Below are positions 8,770-16,583 of a stretch of 64,000 bases of DNA, one piece after another. The stretch covers positions 62,001 through 126,000 of the forward strand of contig JAJDWH010000024.1 in NCBI GenBank assembly GCA_022825705.1, given 5' to 3'. The notes beneath the pieces are model-generated. The model saw only the letters and a program-made list of their open reading frames with translations, was not told the DNA's origin and made no database searches. How positions within the stretch are numbered: position 1 is the first letter of the stretch; each line of letters begins with the position of its first letter. This DNA comes from Alphaproteobacteria bacterium. Its GTDB lineage: Bacteria; Pseudomonadota; Alphaproteobacteria; TMED109. Both the position numbers and the translations under genes were made by a program.

Positions 8770-10205
8770 GCGTGTCCTCGGCAGCCGGTGTTCCAACCGG
8801 TCCCGTTTCTGTTTCCCGGTGACGACGATACGCCGGCCAACAGGCCGGACCGGGGTTCGAAAACGATCCGTATTCTCGTGCGGAGACGGTCGTCCCGCCA
8901 CCAATTTAGGTGGGGCACTGCGACCAATCCGTCAAGATCACGGAATGCCGGCAGTGTAGCAAGATGATCACGGCGCACGCCGGGACCGGGCGGTGGGACG
9001 GGAAGCTTGCGGAGATCCCGCGTCCCAAGTGCGCCGACGATTAGATCATCCGCCGGGAAGTTGGTTTCAATCAGGAAGCGATTGTCCCATAGCAACTTCG
9101 GAGACTGCAGGTGGGCAGGGCCGGAGACGGCCCGGGCTTCACGGGTGAATGCAAGCTGTTTCGCGGTCACCGTGAGGACGGCCCCCCCGAGCGTGGATGT
9201 GCGAAGCTCGTGGTTGCGAATGCGCTCCAGGACCCGCCAAAGGGACCGGGTGCGTGACGGATAATCTCGGCCCGCTACTGCCTGCACGACCGCGGCAATG
9301 CATCGAAGCGCCAGCAGTTCGGGAAGAGCGGCGAACGGCCCCAGGTCGACCGTCACGAATCCCAGAGGTGACACGTGCATCGCACCGCGCAGTCGGGCTG
9401 CAATTGCGCGTTCAGCTAGCGCGTCCAATCGTCTGAACGTCCGGGTCGCACGGGCCAACGTGGCAGGCTTAGGGAGGTCGGAAGCGGGGTGAAGCAGGAG
9501 CCTGCGAAGCCGGGTTCGCGTGTACCGGAGATCCTGATTGGACGGGTCCTCCACGAAGTTGCCGCTGCCGTGCGCCACAGTTGCGCGGAGGCGGGACTTC
9601 GAAACCCCGAGCAGCGGCCGTACGAGTTCCATCGTTGCCATCGGGGTGCGCACGCGCATGCACCCGAGCCCAGGGATGCCGCTTCCTGCCGCCAGACGCA
9701 TGAGAAACGTTTCAGCCTGGTCCTCGAGATGATGCGCCAGCAATAGATTGGCGACGCCAGCACGCAAGCACCACGCACCCATCAATCGAAAACGTGCCGC
9801 GCGCGCGCTTGCCTGTATCCCGTGCGTAACATTCCGGTGATGCCAGACCAGGGTCTCGTGCTGCATTCCGAGTTCTCGGATCCACCGTGAAACCATGGCG
9901 GCCTCGGAGGCGGACTCAGGGCGAAGGCGGTGGTCCACGGTCAGTGCGGTGACGGATCCCCGTCGTCGGTCCGCCCATTCCGCCACCAAGCTGGCAAGCG
10001 CCATGCTGTCGGTACCGCCGGACACGCCGATGGCGAGGGAATTGCACTGGTCGGGCGAGAGGCCGGCCTCTGCCGCGAGGAGCCGAAATTCTGCTGGAGT
10101 TACCGGCTTGGAAGCCGCCGGCACATCAGGTACAGCCAGCGCGCTCACGGCCAAGGACCGCGCGGTCGAGGATACGCTTTGATGCGTCTGGAAAGTCCAG
10201 ACCAA
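8766..10205 (-). CDS. tilS: tRNA(Ile)-lysidine synthetase
   Basis: TilS attaches lysine to C34 of the CAU-anticodon tRNA-Ile, changing its codon and amino-acid identity; the gene is normally essential. The PP-loop SGGTDS (residues 62-67) binds ATP and is followed by [13 protein letters not shown] and the helical substrate-binding domains. As called the protein has 479 residues. The first ATG overlaps the end of cpoB by 80 bases; in-frame GTG codons at 10148 or 10133 would give a shorter overlap, and the first 25 or so residues do not look conserved, so the start is uncertain. The gene sits between cpoB and ftsH, the usual alphaproteobacterial order, and its stop overlaps the ftsH start. Confidence 0.92.
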   Translation of the reverse strand: MVWTFQTHQSVSSTARSLAVSALAVPDVPAASKPVTPAEFRLLAAEAGLSPDQCNSLAIGVSGGTDSMALASLVAEWADRRRGSVTALTVDHRLRPESASEAAMVSRWIRELGMQHETLVWHHRNVTHGIQASARAARFRLMGAWCLRAGVANLLLAHHLEDQAETFLMRLAAGSGIPGLGCMRVRTPMATMELVRPLLGVSKSRLRATVAHGSGNFVEDPSNQDLRYTRTRLRRLLLHPASDLPKPATLARATRTFRRLDALAERAIAARLRGAMHVSPLGFVTVDLGPFAALPELLALRCIAAVVQAVAGRDYPSRTRSLWRVLERIRNHELRTSTLGGAVLTVTAKQLAFTREARAVSGPAHLQSPKLLWDNRFLIETNFPADDLIVGALGTRDLRKLPVPPPGPGVRRDHLATLPAFRDLDGLVAVPHLNWWRDDRLRTRIRIVFEPRSGLLAGVSSSPGNRNGTGWNTGCRGHA

Positions 10206-10953
10206 GGCGGCGGAATGCTTGGCACGCGTCGTCGTTCTTGCCCAGGGCGATTAACGAGAGCCCCAGCTTGAGAAGGATGTCGGGTGCCTTCTGCTTGTCT
10301 GGGGCACTTCGAAACCCGCGCGCGAACTCGGCGGCAGCCTCCGCGTACTGTTCACGAACGTAGTGGCTCTCGCCAAGCCAGTAATACGCATTGTCGGTCA
10401 AGGTGCCGTTTGGGTATCTGCGAATGAAGTCCCGGAAGGCTGTCTCCGCGGCCGCATAGTCCGCCCTGACCAACAATTCGTAGGCCTGCCTGTAACTGGT
10501 TTCCTCGTCATCAAACTGCGCGGCCGTCACAGGTCCGGCCCCTGCCGTAGGCACTCCTGTCGGCGGCTCCTGCGCCACCGTGTTCTCGATTTCGGGCCCG
10601 GCGCCGACAACTGGCGCTGCCGGAACGGTGTCGGGCGTCGGTGCCGACACCGGCGGGGGCAGCGCGTCACTCGATGCCGCCTGTGTCTCCTCCATTTCTC
10701 GGAGTTGCCGGTGAAGCTGATCGAGCAAGTGACGGTTTTCTTCCATCCTGCCGGTCACGGCACGCAAAGAGTCCTCAAGCTCCTGGAGTCGCCGCTCCTG
10801 GCGCGCGATCGCCTCGGTCTGCCGTGAGAGGGCCTCGAGCCTGGTTTCCAGCGCACCGAGCCGTTCGTCGCCGACCTCCTGCGCAACGGCAGGAATCGCA
10901 ACAATGCTGCCGCACAGGGCGGCGGTTACAATTGCTGCAGCACGCCCGATCAC
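10126..10953 (-). CDS. cpoB: Periplasmic TPR protein CpoB (YbgF), Tol-Pal associated
   Basis: CpoB works with Tol-Pal and PBP1B-type synthases to couple outer-membrane constriction to septal peptidoglycan synthesis. Starting from the GTG at 10953, which overlaps the pal stop as GTGA, the protein begins with a clean signal peptide ending near AIPAVA. A coiled-coil region with repeated LEALSRQTE-like heptads comes next, then a proline/alanine-rich linker, then TPR repeats (AYELLVRADYAAAETAFRDF, DNAYYWLGESHY, and so on). A longer start at 10992 would bury the signal peptide and is less likely. The length is 275 residues. The gene directly follows pal on the minus strand. Confidence 0.93.
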   Translation of the reverse strand: MIGRAAAIVTAALCGSIVAIPAVAQEVGDERLGALETRLEALSRQTEAIARQERRLQELEDSLRAVTGRMEENRHLLDQLHRQLREMEETQAASSDALPPPVSAPTPDTVPAAPVVGAGPEIENTVAQEPPTGVPTAGAGPVTAAQFDDEETSYRQAYELLVRADYAAAETAFRDFIRRYPNGTLTDNAYYWLGESHYVREQYAEAAAEFARGFRSAPDKQKAPDILLKLGLSLIALGKNDDACQAFRRLGLDFPDASKRILDRAVLGRERAGCT

Positions 10954-11501
10954 GGATTGATTACGGTGATTGCCACCCGGTTTTGGCGCCAAGCCTGTTC
11001 ATTGTGGCCCTCGACTTCCGGTCGCTCCTTGCCATAGGAGATCGTCGAAATTCGCGTCGCCTCTACTCCGAGCGATACGAGGTAGGTCTTGACGGCCTCG
11101 GCCCGACGTTCGCCAAGCGCAATGTTGTATTCCCGGGTACCGCGTTCATCACAATGCCCCTCGACCGTGACGGTCACAGCCGGCGCACCTAGCAGGAGTT
11201 CGCTCTGCGCACGGAGAATTGCCTCACCCTCGGCACCAAAGGAACTCTTGTCGTAGTCAAAATAGACTCGGTCGCCGGCATTAATCAGGTCGACTTCAGC
11301 TTGCTCAGCGGGGGTCAGCTGCGTAACCCCCGCAGTCTCATCGGTTTCGACGTCAATACCGCCGTCAGTGATGTCGGCGAGGCCAGTTCCCTCCACGACC
11401 TCCGCCGGTTCGGCAGTGGGATCTTGTTCGGGGGGGCTGCCGCAGGCCGAAAGTGCCAGCGCTATGCCGAGAGCCGCAAGAATGTGGATAGGCCGATGCA
11501 T
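10950..11501 (-). CDS. pal: Peptidoglycan-associated lipoprotein Pal
   Basis: An outer-membrane lipoprotein that binds peptidoglycan and forms the outer part of the Tol-Pal complex. A lipoprotein signal ends in LALSAC, giving an acylated Cys at about residue 20; an acidic linker follows, then an OmpA-like domain from YFDYDKSSF through the TVEGHCDERGTREYN diaminopimelate-binding motif to RQNRVAITV. The length is 183 residues. The tolQ, tolR, tolA and tolB genes that normally precede pal are absent here: the next gene upstream is an unrelated plus-strand dioxygenase. Pal and cpoB therefore appear to start their own transcription unit. Confidence 0.96.
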   Translation of the reverse strand: MHRPIHILAALGIALALSACGSPPEQDPTAEPAEVVEGTGLADITDGGIDVETDETAGVTQLTPAEQAEVDLINAGDRVYFDYDKSSFGAEGEAILRAQSELLLGAPAVTVTVEGHCDERGTREYNIALGERRAEAVKTYLVSLGVEATRISTISYGKERPEVEGHNEQAWRQNRVAITVINP

Positions 11502-11967
11502 TACTGAGTTCCAGATAACAGATGGGGCAGCCGCCGAGAGTACGGACGAACAGGTATACGAAACCAGCCGCCAGATCGAGGGACTCGACTGAGCATTCAG
11601 TACGATAAAAGAAAAGTAGGGTGTCTACAACGATGGGAACAGTGGCCAGGCGGCGAACAGCAGTCGGAAAGCGTGCCGTACCGCACCCTCGACCCGACGC
11701 TCTTTGAGGCGGCTTCGTTTCGGTCGGTGGATCCTGTTCCTCGAGCCGCTCGATGGAGCCTGATGGGGTCGCTGACGGTCGAGCCAGTTCGGAGAATGCG
11801 GAGTGGCCGCTTGAGATCGCAGGTCCAGTATTGTGAGCGTTGGGTCTGCTGGTACGGAAGCGACTTCGCGGGCGAGGCGCTGACGCCGGCGTCCGGCGTA
11901 GACTCAGGAGCAACGGGCGCGGATTGGCTGCACTACGGCAACCAGATGCCACCGGGGAGGCTTGGCC
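11502..11967. other. Intergenic region between pal and the PhyH gene
   Basis: About 465 bases separating divergent genes where tolB would be expected. Apart from the weak pal promoter and a GGGGAGG ribosome-binding site (11954-11960) for the downstream gene, I see no gene, RNA or repeat, and no recognisable tolB remnant. Confidence 0.4.
11602..11630 (-). promoter_or_regulatory. Candidate promoter for pal-cpoB-tilS-ftsH
   Basis: On the minus strand TTGTAG (11630-11625) and TATCGT (11607-11602) are separated by 17 bases, about 100 bases upstream of the pal ATG. Both hexamers are only partial matches to the sigma70 consensus. The call rests on spacing, position and the absence of tolB upstream. 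Confidence 0.3.
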
Positions 11968-12771
11968 ATGACGGCACTCGATGAATCCATGCGGCGGCAG
12001 TTCCAGCACCGCGGGTTCCTTTTGCTGCCCAGCCTCTTTTCGGAGGATGAGATCGCTCACGTGCGCGCCGCAGTCGCGGCGGTCGCGGCACGGAAAGGCC
12101 CCGAGGTGATCCACGAACCGGATTCAGACGTCGTCAGAATGGTTTACGGCGCACACCGCTTCAATGAGGCCTTCCGTCGTCTCGCGAGGCATCCCCGCTG
12201 GCTGGAGCCGGTCCAGGCTCTGATGGGCGGTCCGGTTTACATCCACCAGTCGCGCCTCAACACGAAAGCCGCGTTTCACGGCGGCCCCTGGACGTGGCAT
12301 CAGGACTACGCCACCTGGTCGGACCGCGACGGGCTCCTGGAACCGCGCGCCTTTATGATCGCGATCCTGCTGGACCAGGCCAGTACCAGCAACGGACCGC
12401 TAATGCTGGTGCCCGGTTCCCATCGTTGCGGACTGATTGCCGACGCCGTGGACAATCAGGAATCGTCCAGCTACACGGTGTTCCAGATCGGCGAGGAGCG
12501 TCTCGCGCAGATTGTCCGCACTGGTGGCATCGAATTGTTCGTCGGGCCACCAGGCTCGGTGTTGATCACCCATGCCAACATGGTTCACGGGTCGGCCGGC
12601 AACATCACCCCTTGGCCGAGGCGCATCTTTTATCTGAATGTTGCCGCAGTCGACAATCCGCCCACCAAGTTCGACCGCCCGGAGCATCTCTGCACCCGCG
12701 ACTGGTCCGCCGTTGGACCCCTGGACGACGACTGCCTCCGCATGCTCGGGCCAAGCTCGGCGACACGCTGA
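11968..12771 (+). CDS. PhyH-family Fe(II)/2-oxoglutarate dioxygenase (ectoine hydroxylase-like)
   Basis: A 267-residue non-haem iron dioxygenase. The metal triad is H111 and D113 (in TWHQDY) plus H207 (in ANMVHGSAGN); RRIFYLN after H207 supplies the arginine that binds 2-oxoglutarate. The stretches WHQDYATW and NGPLMLVPGSH resemble ectoine hydroxylase/proline hydroxylase-type members, but no ectoine synthesis genes are nearby, so the substrate is open. The ATG at 11968 has a GGGGAGG seven bases upstream; a TTG six bases earlier is too close to that site. The gene stands alone on the plus strand between pal and pccA. Confidence 0.82.
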   Translation: MTALDESMRRQFQHRGFLLLPSLFSEDEIAHVRAAVAAVAARKGPEVIHEPDSDVVRMVYGAHRFNEAFRRLARHPRWLEPVQALMGGPVYIHQSRLNTKAAFHGGPWTWHQDYATWSDRDGLLEPRAFMIAILLDQASTSNGPLMLVPGSHRCGLIADAVDNQESSSYTVFQIGEERLAQIVRTGGIELFVGPPGSVLITHANMVHGSAGNITPWPRRIFYLNVAAVDNPPTKFDRPEHLCTRDWSAVGPLDDDCLRMLGPSSATR

Positions 12772-12872
12772 AGGGGAGACAGGCGCACCGAGAGGAATCC
12801 CGCGACCAGCCGAAACCCGCCAGGCAGTCGGGCGGAACTAACTTGGAATGTCGGGTCGTGTGGCGGCGCCCG

Positions 12873-14870
12873 TCATGCGAATTCCGCGATCACCTCTTCA
12901 GCGGCGATATTGTCGCCCGCCTTTACACCGATTTTCTGGATAACGCCGTCGCGCTCTGCCCGAAGTTGATTCTCTGCCTTCATTGCCTCCACCACAGCGA
13001 TCACCTGGCCTGCCCGTACCTCGTCGCCCTCTGCCACTGCAATCGAAATCACCAGGCCAGGCATGGGGCTGCACAACCGATTTGACCGGTCCGGCAGGGC
13101 CTTCTTTGGCATGTGGACGGCGAGTGCGGCAATTTCGGGAGTCCGAACCAAAGTCCTGGTCGTCACGCCGGCATGAGTGAACGTCCATCCCTCCACCGCC
13201 GGGTCGATCTGGATCACCACCGACTTCGCGTTCACTCGGCCGTGAAACACGACTTGGCCAGGACGCCACGTACTCCTGACCGCCAATTGCCGATCGCCGA
13301 CTTCCACGTCGCATCCGCCATCGGTGGCACGGACCGTGCAGGGGACAGCTTCTTCACCCAGCATGACGACGGCTTCCCGTGCCTGCCGCTCCGCTGGCGG
13401 TCCTACCCGAGATTCCTCTGTCTGCTGGACCAACGCAGCCACTGCGATCAGCGCGTCCCTGGTCTCTCCTTCGGGAAGGGGCGGTTGGTAGCCGTCGGGG
13501 TACTCGGTATCGAGAAAGCCTGTATCGAGGTCCCCTTGCTCGAATCTCCCGGTTCGGGCCACGCCGGCGAGAAAGGTCACGTTGGTGCGTGGACCTCGAA
13601 TGTAGAATCCGTCCAACGCTGCTTGCATCGAACGCACCGCAGTTTGCCGGTCCTTGCCGTAAGTGATCACCTTGGCGATCATCGGGTCGTAGTGCGGGGT
13701 GATCTCGGAACCCTCGACTACTCCTGTATCGATGCGGACGCCGCTTCCGGCCGGTGTCGGCGGTGTCGTCAATCGTCGAATTCGGCCGACCGATGGCACA
13801 AAGCCGCGTTCGGCATCCTCTGCGTAGACCCTGGCTTCAATGGCCCATCCCGCATCGCGTGGGACGTCCTGCTGGCGCAGGCGAAGCGGCTCGCCCGCCG
13901 CAACCCGCAGCATTTCCTCCACAAGATCTACGCCTGTGACCTGCTCGGTTACCGGATGTTCGACCTGCAGGCGCGTGTTCATTTCAAGGAAATGGAACTC
14001 CCCTTCCGAATCGACAATGAACTCGACGGTGCCGGCCGAGCGGTACCCCACCGCTTTGGCCAGCGCGACAGCTTGCTTCTCCATTCGTCGGCGAACTTCG
14101 GGCTCGAACCGAGGCGCCGGGGCCTCTTCGAATACCTTCTGATGGCGGCGCTGGATGGAACACTCGCGCTCACCGAGCGAAATACATTGCCCATGCGCGT
14201 CAGCGAGAATTTGCACTTCAATGTGGCGGGGACTTGGGAAGTAGCGTTCGACGAATACCCGCGCGTCACCGAAACTTGACTTGGCCTCGCCGGATGCAAG
14301 TGGAAACAGCTCCCGGACATCCGCGTTGCTGCCCGCGACGCGCATTCCTTTGCCGCCGCCGCCTGCGGCGGCCTTCAGCATGACGGGATAGCCGATGCCG
14401 TCGGCCATGGAAGCTGCCTCGACCGCGGTTCCCGCCGGTCTGGTGTTGCCGGGAACGACATTGACGCCAGCCTTGGTGGCCAATTCCTTTGCGGCCAGCT
14501 TGTCGCCCATGATTTCGATGGCATCCGCGGGCGGACCCACAAAGGTGATGCCGGCTTCTTCAACCGCGCGGGCAAATGCCGCGTTCTCCGACAGGAACCC
14601 GTAGCCAGGATGGATGGCGTCGGCCTTGGTCGCGCGGGCTGCTTCCAGCAGTGACGCGAACCGAAGGTAGCTCTGGCTCGCCGGCGCAGGACCGATCGCG
14701 ACCGCTTCATCGGCAGTTTCCGCGTGGAGCGCGCCCTCGTCGGCCTCGGAAAACACGGCGACGGTCTTGATTCGCATCCGCCGACATGTGCGGATGATGC
14801 GACAAGCGATTTCGCCCCGATTGGCGATCAGGACCTTCCGGAACGGCCGGGTCCGCCGTCGCAGCTTCAC
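12873..14870 (-). CDS. pccA: Acyl-CoA carboxylase biotin-carrier/biotin carboxylase subunit (propionyl-CoA carboxylase alpha type)
   Basis: The subunit carboxylates its own biotin using ATP and bicarbonate. The order is: biotin carboxylase domain ([15 protein letters not shown] at the N-terminus, the glycine-rich ATP-grasp loop [26 protein letters not shown]), a linker domain, and a C-terminal biotinyl domain with VVEAMKAE, in which K631 is the biotin site 34 residues from the end. At 665 residues it matches PccA/MCC-alpha size. It starts inside the pccB stop (ATGA), so the two subunits are translationally coupled. Propionyl-CoA is the likeliest substrate, judged from the partner; methylcrotonyl- or acetyl-CoA cannot be excluded because no mutase or leucine genes flank it. 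Confidence 0.92.
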   Translation of the reverse strand: MKLRRRTRPFRKVLIANRGEIACRIIRTCRRMRIKTVAVFSEADEGALHAETADEAVAIGPAPASQSYLRFASLLEAARATKADAIHPGYGFLSENAAFARAVEEAGITFVGPPADAIEIMGDKLAAKELATKAGVNVVPGNTRPAGTAVEAASMADGIGYPVMLKAAAGGGGKGMRVAGSNADVRELFPLASGEAKSSFGDARVFVERYFPSPRHIEVQILADAHGQCISLGERECSIQRRHQKVFEEAPAPRFEPEVRRRMEKQAVALAKAVGYRSAGTVEFIVDSEGEFHFLEMNTRLQVEHPVTEQVTGVDLVEEMLRVAAGEPLRLRQQDVPRDAGWAIEARVYAEDAERGFVPSVGRIRRLTTPPTPAGSGVRIDTGVVEGSEITPHYDPMIAKVITYGKDRQTAVRSMQAALDGFYIRGPRTNVTFLAGVARTGRFEQGDLDTGFLDTEYPDGYQPPLPEGETRDALIAVAALVQQTEESRVGPPAERQAREAVVMLGEEAVPCTVRATDGGCDVEVGDRQLAVRSTWRPGQVVFHGRVNAKSVVIQIDPAVEGWTFTHAGVTTRTLVRTPEIAALAVHMPKKALPDRSNRLCSPMPGLVISIAVAEGDEVRAGQVIAVVEAMKAENQLRAERDGVIQKIGVKAGDNIAAEEVIAEFA

Positions 14871-16399
14871 AGCGGGATGTTTCCGTGCTTCTTCGATGGA
14901 TTCGTCAGCTGCTTGTTGCGGAGCATTTTCAGTGAACGGGCGATCCGGGTCCGGGTTTCACGCGGGAGAATAATGTCGTCGATGTAACCTCGACTGGCCG
15001 CCACGAATGGGTTCGCAAACTTGCGGCGATAGTCGTCGGTGCGTTGCTGGATTTTCTCGGGGTCGCCGATGTCTCCCCGGAAGATGATTTCCACGGCGCC
15101 CTTTGGTCCCATGACGGCAATTTCTGCGGTCGGCCAGGCCAGGTTGATATCGCCTCGAAGATGCTTTGACGCCATCACGTCGTAGGCTCCCCCGTACGCC
15201 TTACGCGTGATCACGGTAATCTTCGGAGAAGTGGTTTCTGCATAGGCAAACAGAAGCTTGGCCCCATGCTTGATCAGGCCGCCGTACTCCTGGTCAGTTC
15301 CGGGCAAGAAGCCGGGGACATCGACGAAGGTCACGATGGGAATGTTGAAGCAGTCGCAGAAACGCACGAAACGAGCGGCTTTCCGGCTCGAGTTAATGTC
15401 CAGACAGCCTGCGAGTTCCATCGGTTGGTTGGCTACCACTCCCACCGTCCGCCCCTCGACTCGACCGAAGCCGATCAAGATGTTGCCGGCGAAGTCGGGC
15501 TGGATTTCGAAGAAGTCACCCTCATCCAGGACTTTCTCGAGAACCTCCCGCATGTCGTACGGCTTGTTGGGATGCACGGGGACCAGCGAGTCCAGAGCGG
15601 GCTCCAGGCGATCAGCAGGATCTGCGGTCTCGCGGACCGGCACCTGGTCATGATTCGAGAGCGGCAGGAAATGGAACAGGCGCCGTATTTGCGTGAGGGT
15701 TTCGAGATCGTTGTCGAAGGCGAGATCCGCGACACCTGACGTCGCGGTGTGGGTTCGTGCGCCACCGAGCTCCTCGTGCGAGACCTCCTCTTGAATCACG
15801 GTTTTCACGACGTCTGGCCCGGTGACGAACATGTAGCTTGTGTCGCGCACCATGCAGATGAAGTCGGTCATCGCCGGCGAATAGACGGCGCCGCCCGCGC
15901 ACGGGCCCATGATCACCGAGATCTGCGGGATGACACCCGAGGCCAGCACGTTTCGTTGAAACACCTCGGCGTAGCCGCCGAGCGACGCGACGCCTTCCTG
16001 GATCCGCGCTCCACCGGAATCATTCAGGCCAATTACCGGCGCCCCTACCTTCATGGCCTGATCCATGACTTTGCAGATCTTCTCTGCATGGGCCTCGGAC
16101 AGTGATCCGCCAAACACGGTGAAGTCCTGGCTGAACACAAACACCGGGCGAGCACCGATTTCGCCCCAGCCGGTGACGACTCCGTCACCGGGGATGGTTT
16201 GCCGCTGCATGCCGAAATCGCCGCTCCGGTGCTCGACAAACATGTCGAACTCCTCGAATGATCCTGGATCCAAGAGCGCAGAGAGACGTTCCCGCGCAGT
16301 CAGCTTTCCCTTGGCGTGCTGCTTCTCTATGCGCGCCGTGCCACCGCCCAGATGGGCGTCGCGGCGTTTCTTCTGGAGAGTTCGTAGAACGTCTTGCAT
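14867..16399 (-). CDS. pccB: Acyl-CoA (propionyl-CoA) carboxylase carboxyltransferase subunit
   Basis: The carboxyltransferase subunit moves CO2 from carboxybiotin to the acyl-CoA alpha carbon. The 510-residue protein carries the two crotonase-like halves, including [30 protein letters not shown] (N-half oxyanion hole) and [18 protein letters not shown] (C-half). It begins [12 protein letters not shown], typical of PccB, and the gene precedes pccA in the same orientation with a four-base overlap, forming a two-subunit enzyme. The 184-base gap upstream (16400-16583) to the MotB-like gene shows no clear feature. Confidence 0.93.
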   Translation of the reverse strand: MQDVLRTLQKKRRDAHLGGGTARIEKQHAKGKLTARERLSALLDPGSFEEFDMFVEHRSGDFGMQRQTIPGDGVVTGWGEIGARPVFVFSQDFTVFGGSLSEAHAEKICKVMDQAMKVGAPVIGLNDSGGARIQEGVASLGGYAEVFQRNVLASGVIPQISVIMGPCAGGAVYSPAMTDFICMVRDTSYMFVTGPDVVKTVIQEEVSHEELGGARTHTATSGVADLAFDNDLETLTQIRRLFHFLPLSNHDQVPVRETADPADRLEPALDSLVPVHPNKPYDMREVLEKVLDEGDFFEIQPDFAGNILIGFGRVEGRTVGVVANQPMELAGCLDINSSRKAARFVRFCDCFNIPIVTFVDVPGFLPGTDQEYGGLIKHGAKLLFAYAETTSPKITVITRKAYGGAYDVMASKHLRGDINLAWPTAEIAVMGPKGAVEIIFRGDIGDPEKIQQRTDDYRRKFANPFVAASRGYIDDIILPRETRTRIARSLKMLRNKQLTNPSKKHGNIPL

Positions 16400-16583
16400 G
16401 GCAATCTGGCGAGGGATGTCGCCGGGGTGGAGGCTAGTGGCAATCAGGCGAAATCAGGTTCGCGACGATTGCCCGCGTGTTCGATGCTTGGGCGGACGGT
16501 GCCAAAACGACGGAACAGATGACCTGTTCGCTGCTGCCGCCATGCTAACAGATGTCCGCCAATGTCTTCGGCCGCCGATGCGG

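Noticed and set aside
8770..8904. 45-residue N-terminal extension of FtsH
   Set aside because: It lies inside tilS, and the ATGA overlap plus membrane helix position support the ATG at 8769.
6964..8967. A 667-codon open frame on the plus strand opposite ftsH
   Set aside because: It is antisense to a complete FtsH with all motifs; long antisense frames are expected at this GC content and it shows no recognisable domain.
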